Source of the DNA: Chloroflexia bacterium | GTDB taxonomy: Bacteria; Chloroflexota; Chloroflexia; Thermomicrobiales; JALYUS01 | Direction of reading: 5' to 3' | Assembly: GCA_025924435.1 (NCBI GenBank) | Contig: JAICIL010000144.1 | Span: 1 to 10,831 of the forward strand | DNA length: 10,831 nt | Shown: positions 6,051 to 10,831 of the stretch, one piece after another | Layout of the letters: each line of letters starts with the position of its first letter | How positions within the stretch are numbered: the first letter of the stretch is position 1 | The notes under the pieces: model-generated | Database searches by the model: none | What the model was told of the DNA's origin: nothing | The model's input: only the letters and a program-made list of their open reading frames with translations | Translations under genes and position numbers: made by a program

Positions 6051-7280
6051 GTGGCCACTTCAGACTCGCTCGATCGTCTCCTCGACCCCGCCGAAGCGGC
6101 CGCGATCATTCGCGCCCGCACGTCCGTGCTTCCGACGGAGCGCGCCCGGTTGCTGGATCTCGCGGGGCGCGTCCTCATGGAGGATGTCGCGAGCGATGAG
6201 GATCAACCGCCCTTCCCCGCCGCGACGATGGACGGCTACGCGGTGGTCGCGGACGACGCGTCCCCGGTGCGACATATCCTCGGTGACCAGTTCGCGGGCA
6301 CCATCGCGGCGTTGCACGTGGAACGCGGCACGGCGGCCTACATCACCACCGGCGCGCCGCTGCCGCCCGGCGCGGACGCCGTCGTGCCGATCGAGCGGAC
6401 GACCCCGGCGGCGGATGGCGTGCGGATCGGCGAGACGCCGCGCGCGGGGCAGAATATCCGCCCGATCGGCAGCGACCTGAAGCACGGTGATCGCGTCCTC
6501 GCGGCGGGTACGGTCCTGACGCCCGCCGCCGTCGGGCTGCTCGCCTCGCTCGGCAGGACGGAGGCGTTGGTGGCGCGGCGGCCGCGCGTCAGCGTGCTGG
6601 CGACGGGCGATGAACTCGTCGAACCGGGCCGGCCGCTCGGGCCCGGGCAAATCCGCGACTCGAATCGCTTCGCGCTCGTCGCCGCCCTCGCGCCGCTCGG
6701 TGTGACGATTGTGTACGCAGGCCTCGCGCCGGACACGGACGCCGCCCAGCGCGCCTTTCTGATCGAGCGGATCGCCGATTCCGATGTGGTGATTACCTCC
6801 GGCGGCGTCTCGATGGGCCGGAGGGACCTCATCAAGGGCCTGCTTGTGGAACTCGCGACCGTCCACTTTCGCCAGGTGCGGATGCGCCCCGGCAAACCCT
6901 TCACCTTCGCGACCGCCGGGCCGGAGGGCAGGACGCTAATGTTCGGGCTGCCGGGCAATCCCGTCTCCGGCCTCGTCGGCTTCGAGGTCTTCGTCCGCCC
7001 CGCGCTACTCGCCATGCAGGGGCACAAGCAGGCGGACCGCCCCCGCGCGCGCGTCCGCCTCGCGCACGACGTGACGCCGATTGACCGGATTGATTACCTG
7101 CGCGTCGCGCTCCACCGCGCGGACGATGGCGTGCTGGAAGCGGCCTCGACCGGGCCGCAGCAATCGTCCCGCCTCGCCTCGTTCATCGGCGCAGACGCCC
7201 TCGCCATCATCCCGCCGCGCGCCACCTCCTACACTGCGGGCGAAATGGTGGATGCATTGCTGATCGGTGCGCCCTCGTAA
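6051..7280 (+). CDS. moeA: Molybdopterin molybdotransferase MoeA
   Basis: A 409-residue protein, the usual MoeA length. MoeA inserts molybdate into adenylylated molybdopterin to make molybdenum cofactor in the cytoplasm. Visible family signatures in order: PPFPAATMDGYAV (53-65), TTGAPLPPGADAVVP (99-113), VLATGDELVEPG (182-193), IRDSN (201-205), ITSGGVSMG (248-256), VRMRPGKPF (276-284) and GLPGNPVS (299-306). A final beta-rich domain IV follows (about 330-409). The start is GTG 6051 with GGAGGG 5 nt upstream; the protein begins (M)ATSDSLDRLL, as expected just before the first conserved helix. No other moa, mob or moe gene is in the window, so it stands apart from its pathway. The cupin at 7371 follows after 90 bases. 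Confidence 0.95.
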   Translation: MATSDSLDRLLDPAEAAAIIRARTSVLPTERARLLDLAGRVLMEDVASDEDQPPFPAATMDGYAVVADDASPVRHILGDQFAGTIAALHVERGTAAYITTGAPLPPGADAVVPIERTTPAADGVRIGETPRAGQNIRPIGSDLKHGDRVLAAGTVLTPAAVGLLASLGRTEALVARRPRVSVLATGDELVEPGRPLGPGQIRDSNRFALVAALAPLGVTIVYAGLAPDTDAAQRAFLIERIADSDVVITSGGVSMGRRDLIKGLLVELATVHFRQVRMRPGKPFTFATAGPEGRTLMFGLPGNPVSGLVGFEVFVRPALLAMQGHKQADRPRARVRLAHDVTPIDRIDYLRVALHRADDGVLEAASTGPQQSSRLASFIGADALAIIPPRATSYTAGEMVDALLIGAPS

Positions 7281-7297
7281 CTGCCGCCCTGATTTGA

Positions 7298-7303
7298 TTG
7301 ACA
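7298..7303 (+). promoter_or_regulatory. Possible -35 element (TTGACA) for the second cupin
   Basis: A perfect TTGACA lies 67 bases before the ATG at 7371. The best -10 at 18 nt is GAAACT, only 3 of 6. It suggests the cupin may have its own promoter instead of depending on moeA read-through, but the evidence is weak. Confidence 0.3.
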
Positions 7304-7370
7304 TCTTCACCATCGCGCGGCGAAACTCTCGCGGAAGAGCGAATCGCGAAGCAGGAGCAGGAGGTCGCCA

Positions 7371-7766
7371 ATGGCAACGGAGACAGGGAGCAAGCCGCAG
7401 TTCTTTCGGGTCGCCACGCTGACCGACGTGCAGATCCTCCCCACCGTGCCGGAACTGAAGTCGCGGCTCGTCGCGGGCGATCGCCTGCTGGCGATGTTCG
7501 GGAGTGCGGAGCCGAATGCCTCATTGCCGCTGCACAGCCATCCGCACGAGCAGATCACCTATGTCCTTGAAGGCGCGATCCATTTCCAAGTCGGCGACGA
7601 GGAGCACGATCTCGGCCCCGGCGAGGGCTTGATGATCCCCGGTGGTCTGACGCACGGCGGCGTGCGCGTCGGGCCGGAAGGCTGCCGGTTCGTCGAGATT
7701 TTCACGCCACTCCGAGACGAATACGTCGCGCTGATGCCCGAGGCGAAAGAGAAGGCAGCGAAGTAG
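7371..7766 (+). CDS. Cupin-domain protein, KdgF-like (second copy)
   Basis: A 131-residue single-domain cupin. Motif 1 is LPLHSHPHEQITYVLEGAI (52-70), with probable metal ligands H55, H57 and Q61. Motif 2 is GEGLMIPGGLTHGGV (84-98), with H95. The combination HSHPHEQ..YVLEG is characteristic of KdgF and related cupins, some of which open uronate sugar rings. No other uronate gene is nearby, so only the fold and metal site are claimed. It has no signal peptide and ends in a basic tail, KEKAAK. AGGAGG lies 6 nt before the ATG, a strong ribosome binding site. It shares the metal motif and the F-x-P-x-R-x-x-Y segment with the cupin at 3963. Confidence 0.88.
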   Translation: MATETGSKPQFFRVATLTDVQILPTVPELKSRLVAGDRLLAMFGSAEPNASLPLHSHPHEQITYVLEGAIHFQVGDEEHDLGPGEGLMIPGGLTHGGVRVGPEGCRFVEIFTPLRDEYVALMPEAKEKAAK

Positions 7767-7770
7767 CGCG

Positions 7771-7804
7771 TTGATGGCGGCGGCCTTCAGGCCGCCGCCA
7801 TCAA
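7771..7804 (+). terminator. Perfect 15-bp hairpin after the second cupin
   Basis: TTGATGGCGGCGGCC (7771-7785) and GGCCGCCGCCATCAA (7790-7804) are exact reverse complements with loop TTCA. The hairpin starts 4 bases after the cupin stop codon. It lacks a following T run (CACCCTG), so it may be an imperfect terminator or an RNA-stabilising 3' end. Confidence 0.65.
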
Positions 7805-7897
7805 CACCCTGTCAGCCAATGGCATACGCCTTGCTCTCATCCAAGCGCACGGCCGGTGGCGGCACCGCGACCGTGAACCCGCAGAAAGGGGCCATGG

Positions 7898-8224
7898 ATG
7901 GAACGAAGCGACCTGCCGGACAAACTCTTCGCCGAAGATACCCTCTCCTACCCGAACTCCGTGGACGGCGAGCGGCCCGCCGACGAGGACCGGCAATCGC
8001 CTGGCCGCCACGGCGCGCGGCAAGATACGGCGCCCGGCGGAGATTCGCCCGCCGAGGATATGCTCGCCGTGGAATATCGCGAGGATGAAGTGCAGACCGC
8101 CGCCGACCCGCTCGAACACACGCCAGGACCGGAGGATGTGTACGAACCGGGCGGCGGCAACCCTTCCCCCGGCGCGGATGTCGAGGACGAATCGCCGCCG
8201 GATCGGGGCGGCCGGACGTATTAG
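7898..8224 (+). CDS. Small acidic, probably disordered hypothetical protein
   Basis: A 108-residue protein that is highly charged and rich in Asp, Glu, Pro and Gly (AEDTLSYP, GERPADEDRQ, EDEVQTAADP, PGPEDVYEP, DVEDESPPD). It has almost no hydrophobic clusters, so it is likely unstructured. No signal peptide, helix or known motif is seen. AGGGG lies 6 nt before ATG 7898; an out-of-frame ATG at 7894 lies just before it. It ends 17 bases before the stop of the converging gene at 8242. I do not recognise a family, and a chance frame in GC-rich DNA is possible, but the acidic bias is unlike the Arg-rich shadow frames elsewhere in the window. Confidence 0.5.
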   Translation: MERSDLPDKLFAEDTLSYPNSVDGERPADEDRQSPGRHGARQDTAPGGDSPAEDMLAVEYREDEVQTAADPLEHTPGPEDVYEPGGGNPSPGADVEDESPPDRGGRTY

Positions 8225-8241
8225 TATCCGTACAATCCTAT

Positions 8242-8691
8242 TTATTCGATCTGGTATGCCGCGACATCGAAGACCATCGGATTGAGCGTGGCGAGCAGGA
8301 CGCTGTCCAGCGCTTCCAGTTCCTCTTTGTGCAGCGCGCGATCCGGCACGACGAGCGTCAGTTGCCGCCCGTTGGAGCGGCAGTAGCCGAGCAGTGCGGT
8401 GAGGGTGTCCAGCCCATCCCGGCTGCCGAGCGCGTCGGTCGGCAGGACGATGTAGACGTAGCGGAGCGTATACACGCCGTCATCGTTCGGGTACCAGAAC
8501 TCGATATCCGGCACGACGCCGCGCCGCACGCCGGGCGGCGGCAACCCCTCCACATTCGCACGCAGTTTCGCCTGCGGCCACCGACTCGTCAGCCCTCGAA
8601 CGAGCCATCGCACCCATTCCTCGCGCGGCGCATCGCTGGCGGGGATCTCGAATACACCGTCCGTTCCATTCACACTCTCATCATGTACCAT
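8242..8691 (-). CDS. Uncharacterised protein, possibly a degenerate nuclease-like fold
   Basis: A 149-residue protein when started at ATG 8691, which has GAGGAG 6 nt upstream; an upstream ATG at 8712 lacks such a site. The N-terminal third looks helical (EEWVRWLVRGLTSRW). Next come VVPDIEFW (60-66 region), LRYVYIVLPTDAL, a helix DTLTALLGYCRSNG, a strand RQLTLVVPDR and a last helix KEELEALDSVLLATL. The order strand with PD, strand, helix, strand-VVP recalls PD-(D/E)xK proteins, but the expected E-x-K is replaced by I-V-L, so catalysis is not supported. No name is offered. It is divergent from the toxin-antitoxin pair. A TACAAT on its strand at 8727-8722 may be its -10. Confidence 0.7.
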   Translation of the reverse strand: MVHDESVNGTDGVFEIPASDAPREEWVRWLVRGLTSRWPQAKLRANVEGLPPPGVRRGVVPDIEFWYPNDDGVYTLRYVYIVLPTDALGSRDGLDTLTALLGYCRSNGRQLTLVVPDRALHKEELEALDSVLLATLNPMVFDVAAYQIE

Positions 8692-8750
8692 CCACGGCTC
8701 CTCACGATGCATTCAACTTTATTGTACCCGGTTTATGGCTGCCTTCGCTG

Positions 8751-8778
8751 TTGACATCGCCGGTGTAAGGGATATTGT
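8751..8778 (+). promoter_or_regulatory. Promoter of the toxin-antitoxin operon
   Basis: A perfect -35, TTGACA (8751-8756), is followed after 16 nt by TATTGT (8773-8778), which matches 4 of 6 positions of TATAAT. The antitoxin start is 30 bases downstream, with AAGGAG (8797-8802) at 6 nt spacing. This is the best-looking promoter in the window. Confidence 0.65.
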
Positions 8779-8793
8779 GTACATATTGTAGAC
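8772..8793 (+). promoter_or_regulatory. Operator candidate overlapping the -10 of the toxin-antitoxin operon
   Basis: ATATTGTGTAC (8772-8782) and ATATTGTAGAC (8783-8793) are direct repeats agreeing at 9 of 11 positions, spaced one helical turn apart. Inside, TACATATTGTA (8780-8790) is a TACA/TGTA dyad. PhD-type antitoxins usually repress their own promoter by binding such repeats over the -10 region. Confidence 0.45.
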
Positions 8794-8808
8794 GCAAAGG
8801 AGCGACCA

Positions 8809-9069
8809 ATGGCATTGAAGCATGTCAGCGTGCGGGAAATGCGGAGTGATCTTTCCCGGCATATCGCGGGAGATGACATCATCGCTGTCGAGCGGCATGG
8901 TCATTTGCTCGGCTTTTACATTCCCGTTCGCCGTGCGAGTGAAGTGGAACAGGAAGCGTTGTTGCGCCGTGCCGACGAGGCGTTCGCGCGCCTGCGCGAG
9001 GAATCAGGAATGAGCGAAGACGAACTTGCGGCGACGCTCGATCTCTCGCGCCCCGATCCATCCGCCTGA
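8809..9069 (+). CDS. Antitoxin, PhD/YefM type
   Basis: An 86-residue protein. Residues 5-40 carry the PhD/YefM pattern: HVSVREMRSDLSRHIAGDD, then IIAVERHGHLLGFYIPV, where the antitoxin forms a DNA-binding dimer. The C-terminal half is helical and acidic (EVEQEALLRRADEAFARL, SGMSEDELAATLDL) and should wrap around and neutralise the toxin. The stop codon overlaps the toxin start in TGATG at 9067-9071, a translationally coupled arrangement typical of these pairs. AAGGAG lies 6 nt before the ATG. The operon has its own promoter and repeat-containing operator candidate. The family call is firm; the pairing with the next gene rests on the overlap and on common practice in such modules. Confidence 0.88.
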   Translation: MALKHVSVREMRSDLSRHIAGDDIIAVERHGHLLGFYIPVRRASEVEQEALLRRADEAFARLREESGMSEDELAATLDLSRPDPSA

Positions 9070-9518
9070 TGCGTCTTGTTATTGATGCAAACATCCTCGT
9101 TGGGCAACTGACCCGCGATCAAGGTCGGCGCTTACTCAGGCATCCGAACCTCCAATTACTCATCACCGAGCAGGCATGGAGCGAGGCGTGGCACGAGTTC
9201 CCGAAACGCCTACAGCGCCGCGTCGCGGCCGGGACATTCAGCGCGGAGAGCGTCGCGAGTGCGCTCGCGGTCGCTCGCCAGATCGCCGACGCGTACATCA
9301 CGTCTTTTCCACCGGCGATCTACGCGTCGAATGAAGCAGAGGCGCGTCTTCGTATCCCCGATGATCCCGACGATTGGCAGACCGTCGCGTTGGCGCTCGC
9401 GACGGGTGCGGATATTTGGACGGAGGATAAGGATTTCTTCGGGTGCGGAGTAGCGACATGGAGAATGCCGCAACTCCGTGCGATCCTCGATCGCGAGCCC
9501 GATGCAGTTGCAAAATAG
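9069..9518 (+). CDS. PIN-domain toxin (VapC-like ribonuclease)
   Basis: A 149-residue PIN-domain protein. The four acidic positions of the metal site are visible: D6 in RLVIDANILV, E39 in TEQAWSEA, D102 in DDPDDWQTVALAL, and D120/D122 in IWTEDKDFFG. PIN toxins cut RNA, often tRNA or rRNA, with Mg or Mn ions, and are held inactive by the partner antitoxin. The pairing here is with a PhD-type rather than the more usual AbrB-like VapB antitoxin, a known alternative. It starts at ATG 9069, overlapping the antitoxin stop by one base. The length is somewhat above the usual 130-140 residues, mainly through the helical stretch 45-90. All key residues are kept, so it should be active. Confidence 0.88.
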   Translation: MRLVIDANILVGQLTRDQGRRLLRHPNLQLLITEQAWSEAWHEFPKRLQRRVAAGTFSAESVASALAVARQIADAYITSFPPAIYASNEAEARLRIPDDPDDWQTVALALATGADIWTEDKDFFGCGVATWRMPQLRAILDREPDAVAK

Positions 9519-9556
9519 ACCGCCAATCGGTACGATCCCCGCCGGAGGTTGCCCCG

Positions 9557-9661
9557 ATGCATCGAATGCTCGCTGAACGTCACTGGTTCAGCAGGGAACA
9601 CGCCCAAGGGTTCTGGCTGGCCGCGTATCCCCCCGAAGTGCTTGGATACGCGGCAGGATAG
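9557..9661 (+). CDS. Possible leader peptide before the MFS transporter
   Basis: A 34-codon frame starts at ATG 9557, 8 nt after GGAGG (9544-9548), and stops at TAG 9659-9661, 81 bases before the transporter start. The peptide (starting MHRMLAERHW, ending LGYAAG) is rich in aromatic residues and has no known family. Its frame spans two perfect hairpins (9572-9592 and 9620-9654), so ribosome position would decide which structures form. Leader peptides control several drug-efflux and resistance genes by ribosome stalling; that this one does so is inference. Confidence 0.35.
   Translation: MHRMLAERHWFSREHAQGFWLAAYPPEVLGYAAG
9572..9654 (+). promoter_or_regulatory. Two perfect hairpins in the transporter leader
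   Basis: GCTGAAC/GTTCAGC (9572-9578, 9586-9592) and GCCGCGTATCC/GGATACGCGGC (9620-9630, 9644-9654) are exact inverted repeats. The second stem is extended by GTTCT/AGAAC (9610-9614, 9660-9664) across a 5-by-5 internal loop. A further perfect stem, CCATGC/GCATGG, lies at 9679-9694. I do not match this arrangement to a known riboswitch class. Confidence 0.55.
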
Positions 9662-9708
9662 AACGGCACGGCCCCGTCCCATGCGCCCGCATGGCGGTCG
9701 TGACGTTG

Positions 9709-9735
9709 CGCTCCTGCCACATCGCTGGAGGAGCG
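9709..9735 (+). promoter_or_regulatory. Shine-Dalgarno-sequestering stem of the transporter gene
   Basis: CGCTCC (9709-9714) pairs exactly with GGAGCG (9730-9735), which contains the last part of the transporter's GGAGGAG ribosome binding site (9727-9733). The upstream segment GGCAGGA (9652-9658) is exactly complementary to TCCTGCC (9712-9718) and could take the same bases away, freeing the site. The two pairings exclude each other. Confidence 0.4.
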
Positions 9736-9742
9736 TCGCACC

Positions 9743-10831
9743 GTGCAGCATTCACCGGAAATCATCGAGGAGGCTATCGCCGCGACCGCCGTTGCGACGC
9801 CCGTCGCGCGCTGGCGGCTCCTGCCGTTCATCGCCTTCCAACTGCTCACCGCCGGGACGTTCACGTCTTCCATCTGGATACTCTGGCTGCTGCATCGCGG
9901 CTACTCGCTCGCGCAGATCGGCATCGCGGAGGCGTGCTATCACATCGCGAAGGTCGCGCTCGAAGTGCCGACGGGCGCTTTCGCGGATACCATCGGGCGG
10001 AAATGGAGCCTCGTCGTCTCGGCGCTCGCCGTGATGGTCGCGACCGCGCTCACCTGGTGGTCGCCCGTCTTCCCGCTCGTGATGGTCGCGCTGCTGATTG
10101 ACGGCGCGTCCGGCTCGTTCCGCTATGGCGCGGATCAGGCGTACCTCTTCGACGCCCTGAAGGACGAGGGGCGGTCGCACGGCTTCGTCCGCATCCTCGC
10201 CAATGTGCTCGCCGCCTCGTACTGCGTCGCCGCGCTGATGAGTTGGGCGGGCGCGTGGCTCTCGGAGTGGTCGTATGCATGGCCGTTCAGCCTTAACATC
10301 GCGGCGGCGGTGATCACCGGCATCCTCGCATCGCTCCTGCCGGAACCCGCGCGCGCGCGGGAGCACCGGACGCTCGGCGGCGTCTACCGGGCGATCCGCG
10401 CGGGCATCCGCACCGTACGGCAGCGCCCGGTGTTGCTCCGGCTCGTGCTCTTCGCCGCGTTTTTCTTCACGGCGAACACGCTGGGAAGCCTGTACCTGCA
10501 ATCCGTCCTCAAAGGGCACGGCTTCGCGAATGGCACGATCGGCCTGACGCTCGGCATTTCCGGCATCGTCAGCGCGGCGGCGACGTGGCTCGGCGGGCGG
10601 CTGCCGAAAGGGTGGCGGGCATGGACGCCGTTCACGCTGCTCGCGGCGGCGACGGCGACCGGGATCGTCTTTCAGGGGCTGGCGTGGCTGCCGCTCGTGC
10701 TCGTCGGGCTGGGCGTGCGCGAGGTGGCCATCGGCATCTTCGAGCCGCTCTTCTCGACCTGGGCGAACGACGAAGCGCCCTCGGAGACGCGCGCGACAGT
10801 GCTCTCGCTCTCCGAGTTCGGCTTCAGCGTG
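9743..10831 (+). CDS. MFS transporter, drug-efflux-like (truncated by window edge)
   Basis: The 363 visible residues make about ten hydrophobic helices of an expected twelve; the gene runs off the right edge in frame. The major-facilitator motif A is clear between helices 2 and 3: LEVPTGAFADTIGRKWSL (about 73-90). SGSFRYGADQAYLFDAL (123-139) and APSETRATVLSLSEF (345-359) are also typical of a proton-driven efflux-like subgroup (DHA3-like, which includes macrolide exporters). The substrate is unknown. The start is GTG 9743, with GGAGGAG 9 nt upstream; no ATG in this frame lies near. The leader contains stable stems, a possible leader peptide and a stem that would hide the ribosome binding site, so expression may be induced at translation. 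Confidence 0.88.
   Translation, partial: MQHSPEIIEEAIAATAVATPVARWRLLPFIAFQLLTAGTFTSSIWILWLLHRGYSLAQIGIAEACYHIAKVALEVPTGAFADTIGRKWSLVVSALAVMVATALTWWSPVFPLVMVALLIDGASGSFRYGADQAYLFDALKDEGRSHGFVRILANVLAASYCVAALMSWAGAWLSEWSYAWPFSLNIAAAVITGILASLLPEPARAREHRTLGGVYRAIRAGIRTVRQRPVLLRLVLFAAFFFTANTLGSLYLQSVLKGHGFANGTIGLTLGISGIVSAAATWLGGRLPKGWRAWTPFTLLAAATATGIVFQGLAWLPLVLVGLGVREVAIGIFEPLFSTWANDEAPSETRATVLSLSEFGFSV

Noticed and set aside
5834..6178. Extension of the secreted-protein frame upstream of 5833
   Set aside because: The added 115 residues are Arg/Ser-rich, overlap the moeA start, and would bury the signal peptide; the start at 5833 has a strong AGGAGG.
6060..6866. A 268-codon minus-strand frame inside moeA
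   Set aside because: It mirrors moeA codons, is Arg-rich, and has no family signature; moeA carries all expected motifs.
9541..9742. Transporter leader considered as a T-box or a named riboswitch
   Set aside because: I find no T-box antiterminator core and no consensus of a class I know; it is kept only as an unnamed structured leader.
9752..10519. A 255-codon minus-strand frame inside the transporter
   Set aside because: It is Arg/Glu-rich with no motif and is antisense to a clear MFS motif A and transmembrane pattern.
1..10831. tRNA, rRNA, insertion sequence or prophage
   Set aside because: I saw no cloverleaf with CCA-type acceptor pairing, no rRNA-like conserved block, no transposase and no terminal inverted repeats with target duplication.

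Overview
The window is GC-rich, with G/C-ending codons and few AT-rich stretches. A lipoprotein start with an LLAAC lipobox and an Ala/Thr/Pro-rich linker, a GT-C type glycosyltransferase of the ARDEE kind, and TACAAT/TATTGT-like -10 boxes together suggest a Chloroflexota chromosome, perhaps a Thermomicrobia-like lineage. This assignment is inferred from style; the window contains no rRNA or other marker gene.

Layout, left half. The 5' end of a lipoprotein gene runs off the left edge on the minus strand (1-226), behind a long leader region. A 66-residue two-helix membrane protein (807-1007, +) converges on a large membrane glycosyltransferase (1101-3209, -). Then comes about 750 bases without a gene (3210-3962). 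It holds the most striking signal of the window: a dense cluster of DnaA boxes (3400-3831; eight sites matching at least 8 of 9 positions of TTATCCACA, six more at 7 of 9), with a local AT-rich dyad beside it. Genes point away from it on both sides. This looks like a replication origin, although dnaA, dnaN and gyrB are not visible. Just downstream is a long hairpin built of heptamers, in the presumed 5' leader of the first rightward gene.

Layout, centre. A cupin (3963-4412) and a small unknown protein (4536-4790) run rightward. They converge on a secreted, Cys-containing, Pro/Ala-rich protein (4868-5833, -) that carries an internal 15-residue repeat. Divergent from that gene is moeA (6051-7280), for molybdenum cofactor biosynthesis, followed by a second KdgF-like cupin (7371-7766) ending in a perfect 15-bp hairpin.

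Layout, right. A small acidic disordered protein (7898-8224, +) converges on an uncharacterised 149-residue protein (8242-8691, -) that may be a degenerate nuclease-like fold. A PhD-type antitoxin and PIN-domain toxin pair (8809-9518) follows, with a good promoter and a repeat-containing operator candidate. Finally, an MFS efflux-type transporter (9743 to the right edge) is preceded by a structured 224-base leader. That leader has a possible 34-codon leader peptide, a stem that would bury the transporter's Shine-Dalgarno sequence, and an upstream segment able to compete for the same bases, so translational attenuation is a reasonable hypothesis.

The genes do not form one pathway. This is an ordinary chromosomal mosaic of housekeeping, envelope and defence/stress genes arranged around a probable origin.
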